Of a stretch of 43,899 nt of DNA, positions 24,279 to 32,447 are shown piece by piece. Source of the DNA: SIG440 sp045578305. Its GTDB lineage: Bacteria > Bacillota > Clostridia > Monoglobales > Monoglobaceae. The translations under genes were made by a program, and so were the position numbers. Below the pieces are notes generated by a model, which saw only the letters and a program-made list of their open reading frames with translations, was not told the DNA's origin and did not search any database. Every line of letters starts with the position of its first letter. Position 1 is the stretch's first letter. Where the stretch lies: contig JAZNKA010000070.1 in NCBI GenBank assembly GCA_045578305.1, positions 1 through 43,899 of the forward strand, read 5' to 3'.

Positions 24279-24681
24279 AAATTGCCAGAAGGAAGAACAA
24301 AGCGTGAGCAACCACCACCGACACAACAGCATAATCTATATTGAGTTTGGGTTCAAGAAATCGGGTGGGCAGGAAAAACCACATATACAATTTGTATCGC
24401 TTTGAGTAGAGGAAGGACGAGACAATTATGTATATAGTAGAAGCGGTAATGGCGGGAATAAAATATTCCTTTTTGGTCCTTGCTTCAACATGCAATCTTG
24501 ACCAGTTTGTAAAATGAATGCGTAAAAACAAAAACAGAGCAATTGAATTTAAAATAAGGCAAACAATAGTGTCAGATATTGCAAGGTCACTGTAAATCAT
24601 AAGAGAAAATATAACCGAGCAAATACAACCCACTACGAAAGTCTTTATTGTTTCTACGATTGAGCGGATAAATATATGCAT
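24238..24681 (-). CDS. Small four-helix membrane protein of unknown function
   Basis: A 147-residue protein with about four hydrophobic segments (roughly residues 13-30, 38-54, 73-92 and 116-136) and basic loops. No family was recognised. Support for reality comes from the clear helix pattern, a promoter with correct spacing at 24732-24760 and a short AAAGG just before the ATG (spacing of two bases is poor, so the exact start is uncertain). It overlaps trmB tail-to-tail by 41 bases. A role in transport or signalling cannot be assigned. Confidence 0.6.
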   Translation of the reverse strand: MHIFIRSIVETIKTFVVGCICSVIFSLMIYSDLAISDTIVCLILNSIALFLFLRIHFTNWSRLHVEARTKKEYFIPAITASTIYIIVSSFLYSKRYKLYMWFFLPTRFLEPKLNIDYAVVSVVVAHALFFLLAIFTPKIHNHQRNQR

Positions 24682-24731
24682 AACCTTTTTTTAAGACCAT
24701 CCTTTTTTTGAAATTTGAGTATACAAACATT

Positions 24732-24760
24732 ATATTAGCACAACAAAACTCAATATGCAA
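24732..24760 (-). promoter_or_regulatory. Candidate promoter of the small membrane protein gene
   Basis: TTGCAT (24760-24755), 17-base spacer, TAATAT (24737-24732) on the minus strand. Confidence 0.55.
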
Positions 24761-24791
24761 GCAAAAAAATAAAAAATATTTCAGAAAAATA

Positions 24792-24820
24792 TTGACAAAC
24801 AAAAAATAATGTGATAAAAT
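24792..24820 (+). promoter_or_regulatory. Sigma-A type promoter of infC-rpmI-rplT
   Basis: Perfect TTGACA (24792-24797), 17-base spacer, TAAAAT (24815-24820). About 165 bases of leader separate it from infC. Confidence 0.85.
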
Positions 24821-24930
24821 TTCGGGAGTAAAGCAGAAGGTCCGCTTCTCCCCTCAGCATACAGGCAAAAGGGTAAGAAATTTGATTTTTTTCGAGTGCG
24901 GAGATTTTATGCTTTCGCACTTATTTTTTT
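24821..24930 (+). promoter_or_regulatory. infC operon leader with terminator hairpin (L20-leader type)
   Basis: Contains a 5-bp hairpin AGAAG/CTTCT in the first 30 bases, then a 10-bp stem (24894-24903 with 24913-24922) followed by seven T. A terminator in front of infC implies attenuation. In Bacillus the equivalent leader is bound by ribosomal protein L20, encoded last in this operon. That this is the same mechanism is inferred from position and gene order. Confidence 0.6.
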
Positions 24931-24986
24931 GCACATAAAAAATTGTGTGTTCTAAAGGGTGCAGATTATTTTGGAGGTGTTTAGAT

Positions 24987-25502
24987 ATAGCTAAGCAAGA
25001 GTTGATGATTAACGAAGAAATCAAAGACAAAGAGGTCCGTCTTATCGGTCCTGACGGCGAGCAGCTTGGTGTTGTTTCGGGCAAAGAGGCTCAAAAAATT
25101 GCAGAGGAACACAATCTTGACCTTGTAAAAATTGCGCCTCAGGCAAAGCCCCCTGTTTGCAGGGTTATGGATTATGGCAAACACAAGTTCGAAATAGCAA
25201 AAAGAGAAAAAGAAGCACGCAAAAATCAAAAAGTTATCAATATCAAAGAGGTAAGACTCAGTCCTAATATTGATGAGCATGATTTCAACACAAAAGTTAA
25301 TCAGGGAATCAAATTTTTAAAAGCAGGCGACAAGGTCAAGGTTTCGGTTCGTTTCAGAGGTCGTGAGATTACGCACAGTGCCAGCGGAAAAGAACTTTTG
25401 CTCAAAGTAAAAGAGCAGATGGCCGAAGTCGGTGTTGTTGAAAAGGACATCAAACTCGAAGGAAGAAGTATGGCTATGTTTGTATCGCCCAAAAAAGCAT
25501 AA
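24987..25502 (+). CDS. infC: Translation initiation factor IF-3
   Basis: Binds the 30S subunit and proofreads start codons. The 171-residue protein has LINEEI-like N-terminus (MINEEIKDKEVRLIGPDGEQLG), the linker rich in Lys/Arg, and the C-domain with NIKEVRLSPNIDEHDFNTK and FRGREITH. The start is unusual: the only well-placed ribosome site, GGAGGTG at 24973-24979, lies nine bases before an in-frame ATA (24987), and the first ATG (25005) is 27 bases away with no site of its own. ATA is among the codons IF-3 itself discriminates against, so this would give autoregulation like the AUU start of E. coli infC. First gene of infC-rpmI-rplT. Confidence 0.93.
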   Translation: MAKQELMINEEIKDKEVRLIGPDGEQLGVVSGKEAQKIAEEHNLDLVKIAPQAKPPVCRVMDYGKHKFEIAKREKEARKNQKVINIKEVRLSPNIDEHDFNTKVNQGIKFLKAGDKVKVSVRFRGREITHSASGKELLLKVKEQMAEVGVVEKDIKLEGRSMAMFVSPKKA

Positions 25503-25562
25503 AAGTCAAAGTCACTTTGGACAAAAGCTTTCAAAACTTTATTTATGGAAGGAGAAAAAAAG

Positions 25563-25760
25563 ATGCCGAAAATTAAGACACATAAAGGCTCTGCAAAACG
25601 CTTCAGCGTTACAAAAAATGGTAAAATCAAAAGAGGAAAGGCTTTCAGAAGCCACATCCTTAACAAGAAGACAACAAAGAGAAAAAGAAAGCTCAGAAAG
25701 AGCGGATATCTCGCAAGTGCAAATGCTGCTACAATCAAGAGCATGATTCCTTACAAATAA
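25563..25760 (+). CDS. rpmI: 50S ribosomal protein L35
   Basis: A 65-residue, very basic protein starting MPKIKTHKGSAKRF, with HILNKKTTKRKRKLRKS in the middle, both diagnostic of L35. AAGGAG lies upstream of the ATG at 25563. Second gene of the infC operon. Confidence 0.97.
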   Translation: MPKIKTHKGSAKRFSVTKNGKIKRGKAFRSHILNKKTTKRKRKLRKSGYLASANAATIKSMIPYK

Positions 25761-25779
25761 GGATTAGCTTTATGCGAGA

Positions 25780-25820
25780 GCAGCAAATGCTGCAAGAAAA
25801 AACTTGTGCGGGTTTCCGCA
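25780..25820 (+). promoter_or_regulatory. Two small stem-loops between rpmI and rplT
   Basis: GCAGC-AAAT-GCTGC (25780-25793) and TGCGG-GTTT-CCGCA (25807-25820) lie in the 91-base gap. Neither is followed by a T run, so they are not terminators. They may modulate rplT translation or mRNA processing. Confidence 0.35.
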
Positions 25821-25851
25821 AATTGGATTTAGATGAAAGGAGTCTTTAGAT

Positions 25852-26196
25852 ATGGCAAGAGTTAAAGGTGCTATGAACACCAGAAAAAGACATAAGAAAA
25901 TACTTAAATTGGCTAAAGGATACAGAGGAGCAAAAAGCAAGCTTTTCAGAACTGCAAATCAGGCAGTTATGAAGTCGCTCAGCTATGCATACCGTGACAG
26001 AAAGCAAAAGAAGAGAAACTTCAGACAGCTTTGGATTGCAAGAATCAATGCTGCTGCAAGAATGAACGGTATCAGCTACAGCAAGTTTATGAACGGTCTC
26101 AAGACAAATGGTATCGAAATAAACAGAAAGATGCTTGCAGAGATTGCAGTGTCTGACCCCACAGCTTTTGCTAAGCTGGTTGAAAAAGTAAAATAA
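25852..26196 (+). CDS. rplT: 50S ribosomal protein L20
   Basis: A 114-residue basic protein with MARVKGAMNTRKRHKK, GYRGAKSKLFR and LWIARINAAARMNG, matching L20 along its length. It is needed early in 50S assembly and in Firmicutes represses its own operon through the infC leader. GAAAGGAG precedes the ATG. Last gene of the operon. Confidence 0.98.
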   Translation: MARVKGAMNTRKRHKKILKLAKGYRGAKSKLFRTANQAVMKSLSYAYRDRKQKKRNFRQLWIARINAAARMNGISYSKFMNGLKTNGIEINRKMLAEIAVSDPTAFAKLVEKVK

Positions 26197-26205
26197 GATA
26201 TTTAA

Positions 26206-26241
26206 AAAAAGTTATATCACGCGTGCGTGATATAACTTTTT
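26206..26241 (+). terminator. Rho-independent terminator after rplT
   Basis: Near-perfect inverted repeat AAAAAGTTATATCAC with GTGATATAACTTTTT around a GC-rich centre, ending in five T. It closes the infC operon ten bases after the rplT stop. Confidence 0.9.
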
Positions 26242-26277
26242 CGCTCATAAGAATGTTTTAAAATATGGAGAACACAA

Positions 26278-27060
26278 ATGATATATAATATATCAAGCAA
26301 GCACAACCAAAACCTTAAAACGATCAGACGGCTTAAACGAAAAAACGCAAGGACAGAAGAGAAAAAGTTTATTGCCGAGGGCAAAAAAATAGTGCTCGAG
26401 GCTTTTGAAAACATTCCCGAGAGGATTTTTTGCTTGACCGTGTCCGAAAGCTTTGCCAAGGCAGAGCCGGATATAATAAAAAAAGCAGATGAGATTTGTG
26501 GCAGGGTTTTTGTTGTGCCCGAAGGGATTTTTAACGAGCTTTCAGACACCGAAACTCCACAGGGCGTTTTGGCAGTTGTGAATATTTGTGAGGAACAAAC
26601 TCTTCCCGATCAAAGCTGTAGCAAGCTTGTTGTTCTTGACGGCGTTTCCGAACCGGGAAACTTAGGTACGGTAATTCGTACTGCAGAGGCTCTTGGCTTT
26701 GATGGGATATATCTTACCAAAGGTTGTGCAGATATATATTCGCCCAAAACCGTCAGGTCAACGATGGGTTCGCTGTTTCGGATGAGGTTTAAAGCAAACT
26801 GCACAGTGTGCGACCTTGAAGAACTGCAACAAAAAGGATTTGCGCTTATTGCCACAACTCCTGTTGGTGACACTGTTCTTGAAAAGTTTTCATCTCCGCC
26901 AAAGTTTGCAGTGGTTATAGGCAACGAGGCACATGGCGTAAGTGATGAAGTTTTGGGGATATCTGATTTCAAAGTTAAAATAACAATGGAAGGTAGGGCG
27001 GAATCCCTGAATGCTGCCGTTGCAGCAGGAATAGCTATGCATTGGCTGACTAATGCATAG
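26278..27060 (+). CDS. SpoU/TrmH family RNA 2'-O-methyltransferase (YsgA-like)
   Basis: A 260-residue RNA ribose methyltransferase. The N-terminal substrate-binding domain (about 1-95) includes KKFIAEGKKIVLEA. The C-terminal SPOUT knot domain has LDGVSEPGNLGTVIRTAEALGFDGI (motif 1), VVIGNEAHGVS (motif 2) and ITMEGRAESLNAAVAAGIA (motif 3). It lies after rplT, its usual neighbour in Firmicutes. Probably acts on 23S rRNA; the exact nucleotide is not known. Confidence 0.9.
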   Translation: MIYNISSKHNQNLKTIRRLKRKNARTEEKKFIAEGKKIVLEAFENIPERIFCLTVSESFAKAEPDIIKKADEICGRVFVVPEGIFNELSDTETPQGVLAVVNICEEQTLPDQSCSKLVVLDGVSEPGNLGTVIRTAEALGFDGIYLTKGCADIYSPKTVRSTMGSLFRMRFKANCTVCDLEELQQKGFALIATTPVGDTVLEKFSSPPKFAVVIGNEAHGVSDEVLGISDFKVKITMEGRAESLNAAVAAGIAMHWLTNA

Positions 27061-27088
27061 CTGAAATCTGATTAAAGAGTTGAGATAA

Positions 27089-28216
27089 ATGGAACTTTTA
27101 TATGAAGTGTGGCTCCACAATATAGCCACATTCGAACCCGAAGTGGCTGCAAAGCTTGCACCGATTTTTGAAAGAAGCACAAACACCTTTACTTCGGGAG
27201 ATTTGGACAGAAAGCTTGTTAAAGAAATCGGACTCTCGGGCGAATTTGCAAATCGAATGAGTGATGCCGAATTATTTAAGGAAGCAAAAGAGATAATAAA
27301 ATATTGCCGCGATAATGGGATAAGGATTATAACAATCGACTCGCCCGAATATCCGCAAAGCTTGAAGCATATTAATTTGCCTCCCAGGATTTTGTTTGCA
27401 AAAGGGGCAGAAATCAAACGTGAAAACGAGATAGGCGTGGCGGTTGTTGGTTGCCGAAAACCGACAGACCACGGAAAAACCTTTGCAAGAATGATAGGTA
27501 AGAGTCTGGGGCAAAACAATATAACTGTTGTAAGCGGACTTGCCGAGGGAATAGATGCAGAAGCGCATTGGGGTGCACTTGATGCAGAGGCAAAAACTGT
27601 TGCCGTTCTGGCGGGCAGCGTTGATGAGGTTTATCCCAAATCAAACGAACGTCTGTACCATCGGATTCTTGAAAATGGCGGGACAATTGTTTCGGAAAGA
27701 CCACCAAAAACTCCGGTTAAGCCGTATTTTTATCAGCAACGGAATCGTATAATTATAGGTATGGCAAGCGGTACGGTTGTGGTCGAAGGGAAAAAAGACG
27801 GCGGAACAGCAATTTCGGCAAGGCTGGCGCTTGAGGAAAATAAGGACATTTTTGCAGTGCCGGGAAATCCTGTTCTTTGGCAGTCCCAGCTTCCCAACAA
27901 ACTGATCAGCGAGGGCGCCGAGATGGTGTTTGATGCGGATATTGTGGCGCAAGCTTACAAAGAAAGATATCCCGACTTGGTTGTTGAAAAAGAGTCTCAG
28001 AAATCCTTAAAGAAAAACAGCAAGCCTGAAAAAATGTTAAGTGAAGACGAAAAAATACTTGAGTTTTTAAGCGAAAACGGCAGAATTGCAACCGCCGAAG
28101 AAATTGCAGAAAACTGCAAAATCAGCATAAATGTTTTAAGCGGCAGACTTACAATCCTGTGCATAAAAGGAAAGCTTCGTCAGGAAAGCGGAAACAGATA
28201 TGTGTTAGTGGGATAA
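27089..28216 (+). CDS. dprA: DNA processing protein DprA
   Basis: A 375-residue DprA/Smf protein that loads RecA on incoming single-stranded DNA in natural transformation. The Rossmann-like core (about residues 105-300) has VAVVGCRKPTDHGK, where the family usually has GSR, then VSGLAEGIDAEAH, AVLAGSVDEVYPK and ISARLALEENKDIFAVPGN. A C-terminal winged-helix-like domain (about 310-375) follows. It is followed by topA, the usual arrangement. The Cys in place of Ser in the GSR motif is the only oddity. Confidence 0.95.
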   Translation: MELLYEVWLHNIATFEPEVAAKLAPIFERSTNTFTSGDLDRKLVKEIGLSGEFANRMSDAELFKEAKEIIKYCRDNGIRIITIDSPEYPQSLKHINLPPRILFAKGAEIKRENEIGVAVVGCRKPTDHGKTFARMIGKSLGQNNITVVSGLAEGIDAEAHWGALDAEAKTVAVLAGSVDEVYPKSNERLYHRILENGGTIVSERPPKTPVKPYFYQQRNRIIIGMASGTVVVEGKKDGGTAISARLALEENKDIFAVPGNPVLWQSQLPNKLISEGAEMVFDADIVAQAYKERYPDLVVEKESQKSLKKNSKPEKMLSEDEKILEFLSENGRIATAEEIAENCKISINVLSGRLTILCIKGKLRQESGNRYVLVG

Positions 28217-28249
28217 CCCCCAATTTTAAGAAAGAGATGGTTTTTTAAA

Positions 28250-30382
28250 ATGGCAAAAGCTACAAGCAAAGAAACAAAACCAAAGAAAAATCTTGTCATT
28301 GTCGAATCACCGGCAAAGGCAAAAACTATAAAAAAATACCTTGGCTCAAAGTACGAGGTTACAGCTTCGATGGGACATCTCAGGGACCTTCCCAAAAGTC
28401 AGCTGGGTGTTGATATAGAGAATGATTTTGAGCCTAAGTATATTACCATAAGAGGCAAAGGCGACCTTATTGCAGGGCTTAAAAAAGATGCAAAAAACTC
28501 GGCGAAGATTTTTCTTGCAACTGACCCTGACCGTGAGGGCGAAGCAATCTCATGGCATTTGGCAAATCTTTTGGACGTTGATCCGGAGTCTGATTGCCGT
28601 ATAACCTTTAATGAGATTACCAAAAATGCCGTAAAAGAAGCGGTGACAAAACCAAGGGCGATAGATTCGGATTTGGTTGATGCACAGCAGGCAAGGCGCG
28701 TCCTTGACCGAATTGTGGGTTATCAGCTTAGCCCGCTTCTTTGGAAAAAGGTCAAAAAAGGGCTCAGCGCGGGCAGAGTTCAGTCGGTTGCAACAAAGCT
28801 GATTGTTGATCGCGAGCGTGAGATAGAAGCTTTTAAAGAAGAAGAATACTGGACAATAGATGTAAAATTGACAAATGAAAAAGGGAAGTCATCATTTGTT
28901 GCAAAGTTTTATGGCAAGGATTCGAAGAAAAAAATGAATCTTGCTGACGAAAAGACAACAACAGAAATAGCACAAAAATTGAAATCTGCAAAATATACAG
29001 TTCAAAGTGTGACTGAGGGTCAGAAGAAGAGATTTCCGTCGCCGCCATTTACGACAAGTACATTGCAGCAGGAAGCTGCACGAAAGCTTGGCTTTACTTC
29101 AAAGCGCACAATGGCAACCGCACAACAACTTTATGAGGGAATTGACATAAAAGGAAGCGGAAGTGTCGGACTTATAACATATATGAGAACCGACTCGCTT
29201 CGCATTGCAAATGAAGCGATTTCGGAATGCAGAGGATACATCGGCGGAAGATTTGGCGAGATGTATGTTCCTGAAAAACCGAAATTTTACAAGTCAAAAA
29301 GAAGTGCGCAGGACGCGCACGAAGCCATCAGACCTACTTCAATGATTTATGACCCCGAAAAAATAAAAGATTCGTTAAAAGCTGACCAATACAAGCTTTA
29401 CAAGCTTATTTGGAACAGGTTTCTTGCAAGTCAGATGCCGGATGCTGTGTTCGACACAATTCAGGCGGATATAAAAGCTGACGAATATATTCTCAAAGCA
29501 AGCGGGTCGACCGTAAGATTTGACGGATTTATGGCGGTTTATGTAGAGGGCAAGGATTTTGCTGAAGAAAAGGAAGGCAAAATGCCAAAAGTTGAAGACG
29601 GACAAAGCCTTCTGTTCAAGGATATCGAGACATTGCAGCACTTTACCCAGCCCCCTGCGCGTTATACCGAGGCATCACTCATAAAGATTATGGAAGAAGA
29701 CGGTATAGGAAGACCAAGTACTTATGCTCCGACAATCACAACCATAACAAGCAGGGGATATGTTGCAAGAGAAGGCAAGGCTCTTTATCCAACTGAACTC
29801 GGCACAATTGTTACCGAGCTTATGGAAGAACATTTTTCGGATATAGTGGATGTTGAGTTTACCGCCAATATGGAAGAGCGGCTTGATTGCATTGAGGATG
29901 GCGAAAAAGAGTGGAAACAAATAATCCGCGAGTTTTATGTGCCGTTTTCAAAGACTCTTGCTGATGCAGAAGAGGCGATAGGCAAAGTCGAGGTTCAGGA
30001 CGAGGTATCGGATGTCATTTGTGAGAAGTGTGGCAGAATGATGGTTTATAAGCAAGGCCGTTTTGGCAAGTTTTTGGCGTGCCCCGGATATCCGGAATGC
30101 AAGAACACCAAGACAATTGCCGAAAAAGTCGACGCTCCTTGTCCCAACTGCGGCAAAGCTGTTGAAGTCAGAAAGTCCAGAAAAGGCGTAAAGTACTACA
30201 CCTGCGAAAACGGAACGGACTGCTTTATTTCGTGGGACGAACCTACAAAGCTTAAATGCCCTCAGTGTGGCGGAACGATTATGAAAAAACGGCCGTTTAA
30301 AGGCAGAGGCCCAATAAAATATGTATGTTTCAACGAAAACTGCAAGTTTGAAGAGCTTGCGTCAAAAAGTAATTTGAAATAG
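28250..30382 (+). CDS. topA: DNA topoisomerase I
   Basis: A 710-residue type IA topoisomerase that relaxes negative supercoils. The Toprim domain has VIVESPAKAKTIKKYLG and TDPDREGEAISWHL; the catalytic Tyr is residue 311 in ITYMRTDS. Three C-terminal zinc ribbons (about residues 588-705) carry CEKCG...CPGYPEC, CPNCG...CENGTDC and CPQCG...CFNENC. The length and domain order are typical for Firmicutes. It starts 33 bases after dprA and ends at a strong terminator. Confidence 0.97.
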   Translation: MAKATSKETKPKKNLVIVESPAKAKTIKKYLGSKYEVTASMGHLRDLPKSQLGVDIENDFEPKYITIRGKGDLIAGLKKDAKNSAKIFLATDPDREGEAISWHLANLLDVDPESDCRITFNEITKNAVKEAVTKPRAIDSDLVDAQQARRVLDRIVGYQLSPLLWKKVKKGLSAGRVQSVATKLIVDREREIEAFKEEEYWTIDVKLTNEKGKSSFVAKFYGKDSKKKMNLADEKTTTEIAQKLKSAKYTVQSVTEGQKKRFPSPPFTTSTLQQEAARKLGFTSKRTMATAQQLYEGIDIKGSGSVGLITYMRTDSLRIANEAISECRGYIGGRFGEMYVPEKPKFYKSKRSAQDAHEAIRPTSMIYDPEKIKDSLKADQYKLYKLIWNRFLASQMPDAVFDTIQADIKADEYILKASGSTVRFDGFMAVYVEGKDFAEEKEGKMPKVEDGQSLLFKDIETLQHFTQPPARYTEASLIKIMEEDGIGRPSTYAPTITTITSRGYVAREGKALYPTELGTIVTELMEEHFSDIVDVEFTANMEERLDCIEDGEKEWKQIIREFYVPFSKTLADAEEAIGKVEVQDEVSDVICEKCGRMMVYKQGRFGKFLACPGYPECKNTKTIAEKVDAPCPNCGKAVEVRKSRKGVKYYTCENGTDCFISWDEPTKLKCPQCGGTIMKKRPFKGRGPIKYVCFNENCKFEELASKSNLK

Positions 30383-30418
30383 AAAAATGACTGCGACAAA
30401 AAAGTCGCAGTCATTTTT
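30383..30418 (+). terminator. Rho-independent terminator after topA
   Basis: A 15-bp inverted repeat (30383-30397 and 30404-30418) with a six-A loop and a T-rich end, starting on the base after the topA stop. Confidence 0.9.
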
Positions 30419-30520
30419 TGTAATAAAACACAAAAAAGCAAAAGCTGACAAAAATGGCAAGAAAAAAACGAAAAACGACATAAAAAATGTGAAAGTTTTG
30501 TAAAAATCCTACAAAAAATC

Positions 30521-30549
30521 TTGCAATCCTGAAAAAAATGAAGTATAAT
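30521..30549 (+). promoter_or_regulatory. Sigma-A type promoter upstream of the CdaR-like/ftsEX region
   Basis: TTGCAA (30521-30526), 17-base spacer, perfect TATAAT (30544-30549), 73 bases before the regulator's start. Confidence 0.8.
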
Positions 30550-30622
30550 GGAACAGAATGAGGATTTGTTCAAAATTCTTTTCGTTAAAAAGTGTAGCAA
30601 GGATTTAACGGAGGTATTAAGT

Positions 30623-31708
30623 ATGCAAAGCAGAGTTTTTCAGAATGCTTGTAATCAACTTAAAAAGGATATTCACCGCAAACTTGGCATTATGGACGAA
30701 AACGGTTATATAATTGCGTGCAGCGATGAAACAAAGGTTGGATTTCAAAGGGAGAATGTAATTGCTCATTTTGAAGCAAGCAACGATGATTTTGTTGGTG
30801 GCGGATATGTTTTCAAAAAGATTGAGACTTACAACAAAAATATTTATGTTGTATTTTGCGAGGGTGAGGACGAAATTGCAAAGGGATTTGCAGCGTTTTT
30901 GGCGACCCATTTTATTACAATAAAGCAATACTACGACGAAAAATACGATCGCAACAGCTTTGTAAAAAATATTATCCTTGACAATGTCCTTGCAAGTGAT
31001 TTGATTTATAAAACGCGCGAACTTAAATTGTCAGTGGAGGCAAAGCGTGTTGTTTTGATTATACATTCGCAAAAAGCAGCAGAAGTTTCTATGGTTGATG
31101 TTCTTCAGGGGATTTTTCCGGACAATGCAAAGGATTTTGTAATAAGAATTGATGACCGCGATGTCGCTGTTGTGTGTGAGGTCAAGCCTTCGACAGATAT
31201 GCAGTCGATTATGCAGACCGTTCGTGAACTTCATGATACTGTAGTATCCGAGGCGATGGTAAAAGTTTCGATTGGTATTTCTACCATAGTTGAAACAATT
31301 CAGGACCTTGCCCGTGCTTATCGCGAAGCAAAAATTGCGCTTGAGGTAGGAAAGGTGTTTGACACCGAAAAGAATATCATAAGCTACGACAATCTTGGCA
31401 TAGGAAGGCTTATTTATCAGCTTCCCACAACACTTTGCGAGTTGTTTTTGAACGAAGTATTCAAAAAGGAATCAATATCTGTCCTGGACAGCGAAACAAT
31501 ATATACAATTCAAAAATTCTTCGAAAACAACCTTAATGTATCCGAAACATCAAGAAAATTGTTTGTGCACAGAAATACGCTTGTTTACAGATTGGACAAA
31601 ATCAAAAAACTTACAGGTCTTGATCTTCGCGAATTTGCTGATGCAATTATATTCAAGGTTGCTATGATGGTCAACAAGTACCTGACCTCTGAGCCTACAA
31701 GACTGTAA
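30623..31708 (+). CDS. CdaR/PucR-type helix-turn-helix regulator
   Basis: A 361-residue protein. The C-terminal 60 residues (ENNLNVSETSRKLFVHRNTLVYRLDKIKKLTGLDLREF) form the PucR/CdaR-type helix-turn-helix. The middle part resembles the GGDEF-like domain common in this family (VSIGISTIVETIQDLARAYREAKIALEVG). The N-terminal part may be a ligand-sensing domain. GGAGG lies eight bases before the ATG at 30623. It precedes ftsE by 49 bases, an arrangement I recall from Clostridia, so it may control the cell-division or hydrolase genes that follow. The ligand is unknown. Confidence 0.82.
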   Translation: MQSRVFQNACNQLKKDIHRKLGIMDENGYIIACSDETKVGFQRENVIAHFEASNDDFVGGGYVFKKIETYNKNIYVVFCEGEDEIAKGFAAFLATHFITIKQYYDEKYDRNSFVKNIILDNVLASDLIYKTRELKLSVEAKRVVLIIHSQKAAEVSMVDVLQGIFPDNAKDFVIRIDDRDVAVVCEVKPSTDMQSIMQTVRELHDTVVSEAMVKVSIGISTIVETIQDLARAYREAKIALEVGKVFDTEKNIISYDNLGIGRLIYQLPTTLCELFLNEVFKKESISVLDSETIYTIQKFFENNLNVSETSRKLFVHRNTLVYRLDKIKKLTGLDLREFADAIIFKVAMMVNKYLTSEPTRL

Positions 31709-31757
31709 TCAATTATCGCGAAAAAGAAATTTCTTATAGGCGGAAAGGGCACAAGAT

Positions 31758-32447
31758 ATGATAGAATTTAAAAATGTTTCCAAAACTTATGAGGATACCG
31801 GCGTACAAGCCCTTAATGACGTATCGTTTTTTATTGACAAGGGAGAGTTTGTCTTTTTGGTAGGACCCTCAGGCGCAGGAAAGTCCACTTTGACCAAACT
31901 TCTTATAAAGGAAGAAACACCAAACTGCGGGGAAATCACTATCAATGGTTTTGACCTTAACTCACTTCCCAAAAACAAAACTCCGTACCTGAGAAGAAGT
32001 ATAGGTATGGTATTTCAGGATTTCAGACTTCTTCCAAACAAGACTGTTTATGAAAATGTTGCATTTGCTATGCAGGTTATTGGTGCATCGCGCAGCGAAA
32101 TAAGACGAAATGTCCCCAATGTTTTGTCACTTGTTGGTCTTGCCCACAAAGCCAGAATGAAACCAAGCCAGCTTTCAGGTGGCGAGCAGCAACGAGTTTC
32201 GCTTGCCCGTGCTCTTGTCAACAAGCCTCCGGTGATTATAGCAGACGAGCCTACCGGAAACCTTGACCCCGATACTGCAAACGAGATTATGCAGCTTCTT
32301 GTCGAGATAAACAAGCGTGGAACAACAATGATTGTTGCAACACATGCAAAAAACTTTGTTGATGAAATGCACAGACGAGTTCTGGCAATTGAAAACGGGG
32401 TTCTTGTAAGAGACGAAGAGGAAGGAACTTACGGCTATGATATTTAG
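31758..32447 (+). CDS. ftsE: Cell-division ATP-binding protein FtsE
   Basis: The ATPase of the FtsEX complex, which couples division or growth to peptidoglycan hydrolase activation. The 229-residue ABC protein has Walker A GPSGAGKST, Q-loop VFQDFRLLP, signature LSGGEQQR, and Walker B VIIADEPTG. The start YKNVSKTYEDTGVQALNDVSF-like segment is typical of FtsE. Its last 11 bases overlap ftsX. Confidence 0.96.
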   Translation: MIEFKNVSKTYEDTGVQALNDVSFFIDKGEFVFLVGPSGAGKSTLTKLLIKEETPNCGEITINGFDLNSLPKNKTPYLRRSIGMVFQDFRLLPNKTVYENVAFAMQVIGASRSEIRRNVPNVLSLVGLAHKARMKPSQLSGGEQQRVSLARALVNKPPVIIADEPTGNLDPDTANEIMQLLVEINKRGTTMIVATHAKNFVDEMHRRVLAIENGVLVRDEEEGTYGYDI

